The position numbers and the translations under genes were made by a program. From Pseudomonadota bacterium (GTDB lineage Bacteria > Pseudomonadota > Alphaproteobacteria > Rhodospirillales > Rhodospirillaceae), in the NCBI GenBank assembly GCA_023396465.1, contig JAEWWF010000174.1, positions 1 to 5,483 of the forward strand: a DNA stretch of 5,483 bases, read 5' to 3'. Positions 1 through 5,483 of the stretch are shown here, piece after piece; positions within the stretch are counted from its first letter, which is position 1, and each line of letters starts with the position of its first letter. A model generated the notes under the pieces. That model was not told where the DNA came from and searched no databases. It saw only the letters and a list, made by a program, of their open reading frames with translations.

Positions 1-454
1 CGGTTAGGGCGGAGGCGATGCGGGCGCGCATCTCCATGCGGCCGTCGGCGAAGAAGTCATAGGCCCGCGCCCACAACACCGGGCCGAGCGGGGTGGTGGC
101 GTCGAACATCAGCGCCGGGGTGCCGACGGCGATGGTCTGGGCGGCGGTGGTGGGGGTGAAGCCTTCGGTCAGCGGGCGGCGGAAGTCGCCCTCCGCCGTC
201 AGGGCGACGGTGCGGAAGCGGGCCTGCGGGTCCGGCACGGCGAAGGCAAGATACCGCTGCACCGGCGGCGGCAGGGCGGCCAGGGCGGCGGCATCGGCGG
301 CGGCCGAGGGATGGCGGCCGGCGATGTCGCGGATGGCGGCGGCGTGGGCGGCGATCTCCCGCTCCGTCAGGATCGCCGAGACGCCGACCCAGCCGGCCAC
401 GGCCGCCACGGCCAGCGCCAGCGGCGCGGCCACGTACCAGTAACGACGACGCAT
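1..454 (-). CDS. DUF6544-like membrane-anchored protein, N-terminal 151 codons (runs off the left edge)
   Basis: Reading leftward from an ATG at 454, an uninterrupted frame runs to the window edge, so the C-terminal part is missing. The start is supported by a GGGAG ribosome binding site 5 nt upstream. The protein opens with Arg-Arg-Arg and a hydrophobic stretch at about residues 8-28, best read as a signal anchor or single membrane helix, so the rest probably lies in the periplasm. Further in, the motif LPPPVQRYLAFAVP (about residues 61-74), then a V-L-T-x-x-G-D-F-R strand, and later a Y-D-F-F-A-D-G-R-M-E-M segment, follow the pattern I associate with DUF6544 proteins. Members of that family are often annotated only as hypothetical and have no established function. 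The gene begins 27 bp after the tetR stop on the same strand, so it is probably co-transcribed with and controlled by that regulator. The frame is certain; the family call is from memory and moderate. Confidence 0.72.
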   Translation of the reverse strand, partial: MRRRYWYVAAPLALAVAAVAGWVGVSAILTEREIAAHAAAIRDIAGRHPSAAADAAALAALPPPVQRYLAFAVPDPQARFRTVALTAEGDFRRPLTEGFTPTTAAQTIAVGTPALMFDATTPLGPVLWARAYDFFADGRMEMRARIASALT

Positions 455-481
455 GATCTCTCCCTTTTGATGAATGGCGGC

Positions 482-1114
482 TCAGGGCTGGTCCGGCGCC
501 GGCCGGCTGCGGCGGATGAAGTCCATCAGGTCATCCACTACCCCGGCGGCGGCGGCCATGGCGTCCTGCCCGGCCGGCACCGGCGCCCGCCCCTGCAAGA
601 CCAGCGAGGCGGCACCATGCACCGCTGACCACAGGGTGAAGGCCACCTGCGCGGCCTGCCGCCCCGGCAGATAGCCCTCGGCCTGACAGGCAGTGATGGC
701 CCGCTCCAGCATGGCGAGACAGCCGGCGCCGGCATCGGTGGCGAAGGGATCGTCTGGCAGGTCGGCAGCGGCGGGCGGCGAGAACATCAGGCGGTAGAGG
801 CCGGGGTGTTCGGCGGCGAAGCGCAGGTAGGCGAGGCCACCCTCCCGCAGACGGTCCAGCGGTGCGTCGGCATGGCGCGCCGCCACCGCCAGCTTCTCCT
901 CCAGCAGCAGGCGGAAGCCGGCGTCATGCACCGCCCGCAGCAGCGCCTCCCGGCCGGCGAAGTAGGCATAGAGCGCCGGCGCCCGGCAGCCGACGGCGGC
1001 CGCCACCTGCGCCAGGGTGATCGCCCCGGCCTCGCGGGTGTCGAGCTGCCGCATAGTCTCCTCGACCGCGCGGGCCGGAATATCGATCTGCTGGTCCTTG
1101 CGGGGGCGTGCCAT
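482..1114 (-). CDS. TetR/AcrR-family transcriptional regulator with a WHG-type C-terminal domain
   Basis: This is a 210-residue protein, a normal length for a TetR-type repressor. The N-terminal DNA-binding domain spans about residues 10-60. Its helix-turn-helix reads ITLAQVAAAVGCRAPALYAYF (residues 32-52), with the usual A-L-Y-x-Y-F recognition-helix end followed by G-R-E-A-L-L. The C-terminal ligand-binding half contains L-W-S-A-V-H-G-A-A-S-L (161-171), the Trp-x-x-x-His-Gly signature of the TetR WHG C-terminal domain. The ligand cannot be predicted. The start at 1114 fits the common MARPRK opening, although the sequence upstream is a poor ribosome binding site, so translation may be weak. 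The gene has its own promoter region with a large palindrome just upstream, which suggests autorepression. It is followed by the DUF6544-like gene, its most likely target partner. The family call is firm; the regulon is inferred. Confidence 0.93.
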   Translation of the reverse strand: MARPRKDQQIDIPARAVEETMRQLDTREAGAITLAQVAAAVGCRAPALYAYFAGREALLRAVHDAGFRLLLEEKLAVAARHADAPLDRLREGGLAYLRFAAEHPGLYRLMFSPPAAADLPDDPFATDAGAGCLAMLERAITACQAEGYLPGRQAAQVAFTLWSAVHGAASLVLQGRAPVPAGQDAMAAAAGVVDDLMDFIRRSRPAPDQP

Positions 1115-1137
1115 GGCGGGACTCTGGACGTGAGTCA

Positions 1138-1172
1138 GAAATTAATGAGATTAATTTAATATCATTAATTTC
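1138..1172. promoter_or_regulatory. Near-perfect 35-bp palindromic operator upstream of the TetR gene
   Basis: The arms GAAATTAATGA (1138-1148) and TCATTAATTTC (1162-1172) are exact 11-bp reverse complements. The interior ATTAATTTAAT (1150-1160) is also palindromic about base 1155. Only the pair 1149/1161 fails to match across the whole 35 bp. The hexamer ATTAAT occurs three times (1141, 1150, 1164). The site is strikingly AT-rich inside GC-rich DNA and lies 24 bp upstream of the tetR start codon, overlapping its likely promoter. TetR-family dimers typically bind palindromes of this kind next to their own gene. The length and internal repetition could hold two overlapping dimers. The symmetry is seen directly; binding by this TetR is inferred. 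Confidence 0.75.
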
Positions 1173-1180
1173 CTCGTCAA
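1153..1180 (-). promoter_or_regulatory. Candidate sigma70-type promoter of the tetR-DUF6544 operon
   Basis: On the minus strand TTGACG (1180-1175) is followed after 16 bp by TAAATT (1158-1153). These match the -35 and -10 consensus at 5 of 6 and 4 of 6 positions. Transcription would begin near 1146, leaving a leader of roughly 30 nt. The palindrome at 1138-1172 covers the spacer, the -10 element and the start point, so a bound repressor would block RNA polymerase. The exact hexamers in such an AT-rich patch are uncertain. Confidence 0.5.
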
Positions 1181-1210
1181 GCCGCCGTTGCGCCCCTCCC
1201 CGAGGCATAG

Positions 1211-1247
1211 GAAAAGGGCGCCCGGCCATGGCCGGACGCCCTTCTTT
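1211..1247 (-). terminator. Intrinsic terminator of the gap-pgk operon
   Basis: An inverted repeat spans 1214-1243. The inner CCGGCCATGGCCGG is fully self-complementary, and the outer AAGGGCG/CGCCCTT arms pair, with a single mismatch between the two parts (1221/1236). Read on the minus strand, the stem closes with GGGCGCCC and runs into TTTTCC. It begins 34 bp beyond the pgk stop codon, where an operon terminator is expected. The plus-strand side is followed by CTTT, so it may act weakly in both directions. It should insulate the downstream tetR gene from gap-pgk transcription. Confidence 0.85.
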
Positions 1248-1276
1248 CCGTGGTGCGGTCAGCCCGCCGCCGAGGA

Positions 1277-2470
1277 TCAGTCGGCCAGCGCGGCAACGCC
1301 CGGCAGGGTCTTGCCTTCCAGCCATTCCAGGAAGGCGCCGCCGGCGGTGGAGACGTAGGAGAACTGCCCCTCCACCCCCGCGTTGGCCAGGGCCGAGACG
1401 GTATCGCCGCCGCCGGCCACCGTCAGCAGCTTGCCTTCTTTGGTGAGGCGGGCGGCTTCCTGGGCGATGGCGTTGGTGGCGGTGTCGAACGGCTTGATCT
1501 CGAAGGCGCCGAGCGGGCCGTTCCACACCAGCGTCTTGCAGCCGGCCAGCTTCTGCTTCAGCGTCTCGATGGCCTGCGGGCCGATGTCGAGGATCATCTG
1601 GTCCTCCGGCACCGCGTCGAAGGCGACGGTGGTGGCCGGGGCGCCTTCCTTGAACTCGGGCGCCACCACCACGTCCTGCGGCAGCACGATCTCGCAGCCG
1701 GCCTTTTCCGCCTTTTCCATGATGGCGCGGGCGGTGTCGGCCATGTCCGACTCGCACAGGGACTTGCCGATGGCGATGCCCTTGGCGAACAGGAAGGTGT
1801 TGGCCATGCCGCCGCCGATGATGATCATGTCCACCTTCTCGATCAGATTGCCGAGAACGTCGAGCTTGGTGGAGATCTTGGCGCCGCCGACCAGCGCCGC
1901 CGCCGGCCGTTCCGGCTTGCCCAGCGCCTTGGTCAGCGCCACCAGTTCCGCCTGCATCAGCCGGCCGGCGGCGCTCGGCAGCAGGTGGGCGATGCCCTCG
2001 GTGGAAGCGTGGGCGCGGTGGGCGGCCGAGAAGGCATCGTTGACGTAGACATCGCCCAGCGACGCCAGGGTGCGGGCGAAGCCGGGATCGTTCTTTTCTT
2101 CCTCGGCGTGGAAGCGCAGGTTTTCCAGCAGCGCCACCTCGCCGGAGGCAAGACCGTTGACCACCGTCTCGGCGGCCGGACCGACGCAGTCGTCGGCGAA
2201 GGCGACCGGAGTGCCAAGGGCGGCGGCCAGCGCCTCGGCCACCGGCTTCAGGCTCATGTCGTCGTTGCGCTTGCCCTTGGGACGGCCGAAGTGGGACAGC
2301 ACGACGACCTTGGCGCCCTTGGCGACCAGATCGCGGATGGTGTCGCAGGAACGGTCGATGCGGGTGGTGTCGGTGACCTTGCCGTCCTTCATCGGCACGT
2401 TGAGGTCGGAGCGCACCAGCACGCGCTTGCCGGCCACATCGATGTCGTCGATGGTCTTGAAGTCGGCCAT
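1277..2470 (-). CDS. pgk: Phosphoglycerate kinase
   Basis: The 397-residue product, the usual bacterial length, transfers phosphate between 1,3-bisphosphoglycerate and ADP to give 3-phosphoglycerate and ATP in the cytoplasm. It serves glycolysis, and in reverse gluconeogenesis or the Calvin cycle. Family landmarks are all present: RSDLNVP (20-26) and R37 in the N-terminal substrate domain, LSHFGRPKG (58-66), ENLRFHAEEE (116-125), NDAFSAAHRAHAS (144-156), the hinge and nucleotide region GGAKISTKLDVL (195-206), GGGMANTFL (219-227), WNGPLGAFE (316-324), VAGGGDT (351-357) and STAGGAFLE (374-382). No catalytic motif is missing. The frame is open for 12 further codons upstream, but MADFKTIDD at 2470 is preferred because it matches family N-termini and has AGGAAG about 6 nt before it. 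It lies 111 bp downstream of gap on the same strand and is followed by a terminator, so it is the last gene of a gap-pgk operon. Confidence 0.98.
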   Translation of the reverse strand: MADFKTIDDIDVAGKRVLVRSDLNVPMKDGKVTDTTRIDRSCDTIRDLVAKGAKVVVLSHFGRPKGKRNDDMSLKPVAEALAAALGTPVAFADDCVGPAAETVVNGLASGEVALLENLRFHAEEEKNDPGFARTLASLGDVYVNDAFSAAHRAHASTEGIAHLLPSAAGRLMQAELVALTKALGKPERPAAALVGGAKISTKLDVLGNLIEKVDMIIIGGGMANTFLFAKGIAIGKSLCESDMADTARAIMEKAEKAGCEIVLPQDVVVAPEFKEGAPATTVAFDAVPEDQMILDIGPQAIETLKQKLAGCKTLVWNGPLGAFEIKPFDTATNAIAQEAARLTKEGKLLTVAGGGDTVSALANAGVEGQFSYVSTAGGAFLEWLEGKTLPGVAALAD

Positions 2471-2512
2471 GGGAAACTTCCTCTCGTCAGATCGCATCCG
2501 GTCCATGGGGAA

Positions 2513-2544
2513 CCGCCCCCGCGAGCAGGTGTTCGCGGGGGCGG
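2513..2544 (-). promoter_or_regulatory. Strong intercistronic hairpin between gap and pgk
   Basis: CCGCCCCCGCGA (2513-2524) and TCGCGGGGGCGG (2533-2544) are exact 12-bp reverse complements around an 8-base loop. Almost all pairs are G-C, so the RNA stem would be very stable. On the transcribed strand it is followed only by GGTTCCCC, with no U run, so it does not look like a complete intrinsic terminator. It starts 37 bp after the gap stop and ends 42 bp before the pgk start. The likely role is partial attenuation, or protection of the gap message 3' end so that gap is expressed above pgk. The structure is seen; the role is inferred. Confidence 0.7.
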
Positions 2545-2581
2545 CATGCAGTGCTTTCGTATCGCGCGGCGGGCAGCCGGA

Positions 2582-3589
2582 TCAGATCAGCTTGCCCATG
2601 GCCACGGCGGTGTCGAGCATGCGGTTGGAGAAACCCCACTCGTTATCGTACCACGACATCACGCGCACGAAGTTGCCTTCCAGCACCTTGGTGCCCGGCG
2701 CGTCGAAGGTGGAGCTGTTGGCGTTGTGGTTGTAGTCGATGGACACCAGCGGCAGCTCGTTGTAGCCGAGAACGCCCTTCAGGCGGCCGTTGGCGGCTTC
2801 CTTGATGGCGGCGTTGACTTCGTCGGCCGTCACGGTCTTGCCGAGCACCACCTTGAGGTCGACCAGCGACACGTTGGCGGTCGGCACGCGCACGGCCACG
2901 CCGTCCAGCTTGCCCGCCAGTTCCGGCAGCACCAGACCGACGGCCTTGGCGGCGCCGGTGGAGGTCGGGATCATGGACATGGCGGCGGCGCGGGCGCGGT
3001 AGAGATCCTTGTGCAGGGTGTCCACGGTGCGCTGGTCGCCGGTGTAGGCGTGGATGGTGGTCATGAAGCCATGATGCACGCCGAAGGTCTCGTTCAGCAC
3101 CCAGGCCACCGGCGCGAGGCAGTTGGTGGTGCAGGAGGCATTGGAGACCACCATATGGTCGGCGCTCAGCTTGTCGTGGTTGACGCCGTAGACGACGGTC
3201 AGGTCGGCGCCCTTGGACGGAGCGGAGACCAGCACGCGCTTGGCGCCGGCGTCCAGGTGGACCTTCGCCTTGTCCTTGTCGGTGAAGATGCCGGTGCATT
3301 CGGCGACGATGTCGACCTTCAGGTCGGCCCACGGCAGCTTGGTCGGGTCGCGCTCGGCGATGACCTTGATGCGCTTGTCGCCGACGACCATGCTGTCGCC
3401 CTCGACGGAGACTTCGGCCGGCAGGATGCCGTGGACGGAGTCATACTTGAGCAGGTGCGCATTGGCCTCGGCCGAGCCGAGATCGTTGATCGCCACGACC
3501 TCGATGTCCGAGCGGCCGGATTCGACGAGGGCGCGCAGAACAAGGCGGCCAATGCGTCCAAAGCCGTTAATCGCAACGCGAACTGCCAT
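2582..3589 (-). CDS. gap: Type I glyceraldehyde-3-phosphate dehydrogenase, phosphorylating
   Basis: The 335-residue cytoplasmic enzyme converts glyceraldehyde 3-phosphate, phosphate and NAD(P)+ into 1,3-bisphosphoglycerate. The Rossmann fold opens with INGFGRIGR (7-15). The acidic residue of AIND (D36) at the end of the second strand usually favours NAD by contacting the adenine ribose. The catalytic motif ASCTTNC places the nucleophile at C153, with its partner H180 in TTIHAYTGDQR. Phosphate-site segments PTSTGAAKAVG (208-218), the RVPTANVSLVDL strand (234-245) and the C-terminal WYDNEWGFSNR (313-323) are intact. The open frame extends 27 codons further upstream, but MAVRVAINGFG at 3589 is the family N-terminus and follows GGAGG by 6 nt. 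It is the first gene of the gap-pgk operon. Where NAD-specific enzymes commonly have Leu-Pro before the HKDL segment, this one has Thr-Leu (191-192), so coenzyme preference is not fully settled. Confidence 0.98.
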   Translation of the reverse strand: MAVRVAINGFGRIGRLVLRALVESGRSDIEVVAINDLGSAEANAHLLKYDSVHGILPAEVSVEGDSMVVGDKRIKVIAERDPTKLPWADLKVDIVAECTGIFTDKDKAKVHLDAGAKRVLVSAPSKGADLTVVYGVNHDKLSADHMVVSNASCTTNCLAPVAWVLNETFGVHHGFMTTIHAYTGDQRTVDTLHKDLYRARAAAMSMIPTSTGAAKAVGLVLPELAGKLDGVAVRVPTANVSLVDLKVVLGKTVTADEVNAAIKEAANGRLKGVLGYNELPLVSIDYNHNANSSTFDAPGTKVLEGNFVRVMSWYDNEWGFSNRMLDTAVAMGKLI

Positions 3590-3614
3590 ACCATCCTCCG
3601 TCACAATGGTCTTG

Positions 3615-3634
3615 CGGCCCCAGGGTCGGGGCCG
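3615..3634 (-). repeat. Inverted repeat in the probable gap 5' leader
   Basis: CGGCCCC (3615-3621) pairs exactly with GGGGCCG (3628-3634) around a 6-base loop, giving a 7-bp all-G/C stem about 26 bp upstream of the gap start codon. If gap is transcribed from further upstream, this would fold in the leader just ahead of the ribosome binding site. A stabilising or translational role is possible, but GC-rich DNA also produces such stems by chance. Confidence 0.45.
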
Positions 3635-3651
3635 GCCTACTAACGATCTAA

Positions 3652-3667
3652 CCGCCCGTCGGGGCGG
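3652..3667 (-). repeat. Second small inverted repeat upstream of gap
   Basis: CCGCCC (3652-3657) is the exact complement of GGGCGG (3662-3667) with a 4-base loop. On the plus strand it is followed by CAAAAA, and on the minus strand by TTAGATCG, so neither side resembles a terminator. It could be a leader stem or a protein-binding site for gap control. The evidence is limited to the symmetry itself. Confidence 0.35.
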
Positions 3668-3880
3668 CAAAAACGGGTCCTATCGTTTCTCACAGAACCG
3701 CCGCCGAATCCAGCACCATTCCGGTGACAGTCCGGCGTCCACCGCCGCGTAAACCCACCCGCCAGCGTAGGACTTTCACGACATCCGCCATATCAGGGAC
3801 TTGCGTCGTTGCATGCGGCGGCGCGGCGGTTAGTCTCTATTCCCTGACTGATCCGTGAACGCCGGAGGGGGAGAGAGGGG

Positions 3881-5440
3881 ATGTTCCGCACCGCCGAATT
3901 GGGCCGCACCGTCTCGAAGGAGGATTTCGAGGCCGTCGCCGACACCCTGCGCATCGAGATGGTGGAGTTGCAGCAGCACCTGCGCACCTGTGATTTCCCG
4001 GTCATCATCCTGTTCGCCGGCGTTGATGGTGCCGGCAAGAGCGAGACCATGAACCTTCTCAACGAGTGGATGGACCCGCGCTGGATCGTCACCCGTGCCT
4101 ATGCCGAGCCGTCGGAGGAGGAGCGCGAGCGGCCGTTGTTCTGGCGCTATTGGCGCGACCTGCCGGCGCGCGGCAAGATCGGCCTGTTCCTGTCCGCCTG
4201 GTATTCGCAGCCGCTGCTTGACCGCGCCTGGAACCGGATCGGCGAGGCCCAGTTCGACGAACGGCTGAGCCGCGTCGCCACCTTCGAGAAGGAACTGGCC
4301 GACGATGGGGCGCTGATCCTCAAGTTCTGGATGCACCTCGGCAGGAAAGAACAGAAGAAACGGCTGAAGACGTTGGAGAAAGATCCCCATGAATCGTGGC
4401 GCGTCACCGAACGCGACTGGAAGCATTGGGAGATGTACGACGACTTCATCACCGCCTCCGAACGGTTGATCGTGCAGACCAGCATGGCCCATGCGCCGTG
4501 GCAGATCGTCGAGGGGCTGGACCCGCGCTACCGCTCCCTCACCGTGCTCACCGCCATCCGCGACGCCGCCCGCCGGCACATGGACTCCCAGAAGATGCGC
4601 AAGCGGCTGGTGACCACCCTCGACTCGCGGCAGAAGAAGCAGGCTCCGGCCGCCGCCGAGGTCGCCACGCCCGCCGCCGCTGCCGCGTCGGCCGATCCGG
4701 TCGGCACCGCCATCCTCAGCCGCATGCCGTCGATCCTGTCGAGTCTCGACATGGCGCGCAGCTACGACAAGAAGGACTATGCCGAGCAGGCGCAGATCCA
4801 GCGCGCCCGCCTCAACGGCCTGCAACGCCGGGCGCGGGCGGAGGGGGTGAGTTCCATCCTGGTGTTCGAGGGCTGGGACGCCGCCGGCAAGGGCGGCGCC
4901 ATCCGTCGCATGACCGCCGGCCTGGATGCCCGCGATTACCAGGTCATCCCGGTCGCCGCCCCCACCGATGAAGAACGTGCCCACCATTATCTGTGGCGGT
5001 TCTGGCGTCACCTGTCGCGGGCCGGGCGGGTCACCATCTATGACCGCAGCTGGTATGGCCGGGTGCTGGTGGAGCGGGTGGAGGGTTTCGCCACCCAAGA
5101 GGAATGGAAGCGCGCCTATTCGGAAATCCGCGACTTCGAGGAACAACTGATCGAACACGGCTCCGTGCTGGTGAAATACTGGTTTCACATCACCAAGGAA
5201 GAACAGCACGAACGCTTCAAGCAGCGGGAATCGATCGCCTACAAGCGCTGGAAGCTGACCGGCGAGGACTGGCGCAACCGCGAGAAGTGGGACGCCTACG
5301 AGACGGCGGTGAACGAGATGATCGAGCGCACCTCCACCCACACCGCGCCGTGGACGCTGGTGGAAGCCAACGACAAGCGCCACGCCCGCGTCAAGGCCAT
5401 GGAAACCTTCTGCGACGCCCTGGAGAAGCGCCTCGGTTGA
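3881..5440 (+). CDS. pap: Two-domain polyphosphate kinase 2, polyphosphate:AMP phosphotransferase type (class II PPK2)
   Basis: The 519-residue protein carries two tandem PPK2 domains, the arrangement of enzymes that phosphorylate AMP to ADP using polyphosphate. The C-terminal domain (about 283-519) has a full Walker A GWDAAGKGG (331-339), a Walker B-type YDRSWYGR (387-394) and the lid segment AYKRWKLTGEDWRNREKW (453-470), so it should be the catalytic half. The N-terminal domain (about 13-240) keeps a P-loop-like GVDGAGKS (47-54). However, its equivalent of DRSWYGR reads LSAWYSQP (104-111), without the Asp and Arg, so it is probably structural. The domains are joined by an Ala/Pro-rich linker (about 255-275). 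There is no signal peptide, so the enzyme is cytoplasmic. The ATG at 3881 follows a strong purine-rich ribosome binding site. The gene diverges from gap. Product ADP can be used by Pgk, a plausible metabolic link. Substrate preference is inferred from the two-domain architecture. Confidence 0.95.
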   Translation: MFRTAELGRTVSKEDFEAVADTLRIEMVELQQHLRTCDFPVIILFAGVDGAGKSETMNLLNEWMDPRWIVTRAYAEPSEEERERPLFWRYWRDLPARGKIGLFLSAWYSQPLLDRAWNRIGEAQFDERLSRVATFEKELADDGALILKFWMHLGRKEQKKRLKTLEKDPHESWRVTERDWKHWEMYDDFITASERLIVQTSMAHAPWQIVEGLDPRYRSLTVLTAIRDAARRHMDSQKMRKRLVTTLDSRQKKQAPAAAEVATPAAAAASADPVGTAILSRMPSILSSLDMARSYDKKDYAEQAQIQRARLNGLQRRARAEGVSSILVFEGWDAAGKGGAIRRMTAGLDARDYQVIPVAAPTDEERAHHYLWRFWRHLSRAGRVTIYDRSWYGRVLVERVEGFATQEEWKRAYSEIRDFEEQLIEHGSVLVKYWFHITKEEQHERFKQRESIAYKRWKLTGEDWRNREKWDAYETAVNEMIERTSTHTAPWTLVEANDKRHARVKAMETFCDALEKRLG

Positions 5441-5459
5441 GGTCTCGTCATCCGCCCTC

Positions 5460-5483
5460 CGCGCCGGTCGCATGACTGGCGCG
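5460..5483 (+). terminator. Inverted repeat after the polyphosphate kinase gene, probable terminator stem cut by the window edge
   Basis: CGCGCCGGTC (5460-5469) pairs with GACTGGCGCG (5474-5483) around the loop GCAT, giving ten pairs including one G-U wobble. The stem begins 19 bp past the stop codon, a typical place for an intrinsic terminator. The window ends at the last paired base, so any following T run cannot be seen. Confidence 0.5.

Larger units (their letters stand above)
3590..3880. promoter_or_regulatory. Divergent promoter region between gap and the polyphosphate kinase gene
   Basis: These 291 bp separate two genes that face away from each other, so both promoters should lie here. 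On the plus side TTGCAT (3809-3814) with TAGTCT (3831-3836) at 16-bp spacing is the best pair I can find, and it is weak. A long purine-rich tract at 3864-3880, including GGAGGGGGAGAG, supplies the ribosome binding site of the plus-strand gene. On the gap side I see no convincing -35/-10 pair, but two GC-rich inverted repeats lie at 3615-3634 and 3652-3667. No coding frame here is credible. Confidence 0.6.

Noticed and set aside
93..628. Short plus-strand frames opposite the DUF6544-like gene and tetR
   Set aside because: Arg/Ala/Gly-rich products with no recognisable motif or ribosome binding site, lying antisense to genes with clear family features.
924..1757. A 277-codon minus-strand frame overlapping the end of pgk and the start of tetR
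   Set aside because: It overlaps two well-supported genes in another frame, crosses the pgk terminator and the operator palindrome, and its Arg/Gly-rich product is typical of an out-of-frame GC-rich reading.
2471..2506. Upstream ATG giving Pgk 12 extra residues
   Set aside because: The extension is not part of the family N-terminus. The ribosome binding site is correctly spaced for the ATG at 2470, and the extended start would place coding sequence next to the intercistronic hairpin.
1250..3643. A 797-codon open frame on the plus strand spanning both gap and pgk in antisense
   Set aside because: It is in exact codon register with the two genes, so it stays open simply because they lack TTA, CTA and TCA codons, which are rare at this GC content. 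The His/Gly/Val-rich product resembles no family I know, whereas the opposite strand encodes two unmistakable enzymes.
3590..3670. Upstream start giving GAPDH 27 extra residues
   Set aside because: The added Arg/Pro-rich residues have no counterpart in GAPDH. The GGAGG site fits the ATG at 3589, and the extension would run through both leader inverted repeats.
3724..3730. A CTGTCAC half-site (minus strand) resembling a PhoB box near a polyphosphate gene
   Set aside because: No second half-site follows at the required spacing (the next 7-mer after 4 nt is ATGGTGC). The CTTTCAC on the plus strand at 3773-3779 also lacks a good partner. A single 7-mer is not enough.
3830..5473. A 547-codon minus-strand open frame opposite the polyphosphate kinase gene
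   Set aside because: It has the same cause: it is codon-aligned antisense to a real gene that uses almost no TTA, CTA or TCA codons. The product is low-complexity and there is no independent start signal.

Overview
The window is a chromosomal segment of a GC-rich proteobacterium, most likely an alphaproteobacterium. The evidence is the high GC content, strong G/C preference at third codon positions, and GAPDH and Pgk sequences of alphaproteobacterial (Rhodospirillales-like) character. The assignment is made by eye, not by database search. Five protein genes are supported. No RNA gene, mobile element, CRISPR array or long repeat is visible.

Layout. (1) Positions 1-1114, minus strand: a TetR-family regulator (482-1114) followed after 27 bp by the start of a membrane-anchored DUF6544-like protein (454 down to the window edge). 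These probably form a small self-regulated operon. Its promoter region holds an AT-rich, almost perfect 35-bp palindrome (1138-1172), the likely operator. (2) Positions 1211-2470 and 2582-3589, minus strand: gap (glyceraldehyde-3-phosphate dehydrogenase) then pgk (phosphoglycerate kinase). The two are separated by 111 bp containing a strong 12-bp-stem hairpin, and pgk ends in a clear intrinsic terminator. (3) Positions 3590-3880: a 291-bp divergent promoter region with two GC-rich inverted repeats on the gap side. (4) Positions 3881-5440, plus strand: a two-domain (class II) polyphosphate kinase 2 of the polyphosphate:AMP phosphotransferase type, followed by an inverted repeat at the right edge that is probably its terminator.

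Function together. gap and pgk encode consecutive steps that make 1,3-bisphosphoglycerate and then ATP (reversible, so they also serve gluconeogenesis or CO2 fixation). The divergent gene uses polyphosphate to turn AMP into ADP, which is the substrate Pgk then phosphorylates. The shared promoter region may therefore link carbon flux with adenylate recycling, but that is inference. The TetR/DUF6544 pair appears unrelated to central metabolism.

Most of the window is ordinary housekeeping sequence. The parts most worth a second look are the TetR operator palindrome with its uncharacterised partner gene, the gap-pgk intercistronic hairpin, and the degenerate N-terminal domain of the polyphosphate enzyme. 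I see no convincing sign of a wholly new biological system.
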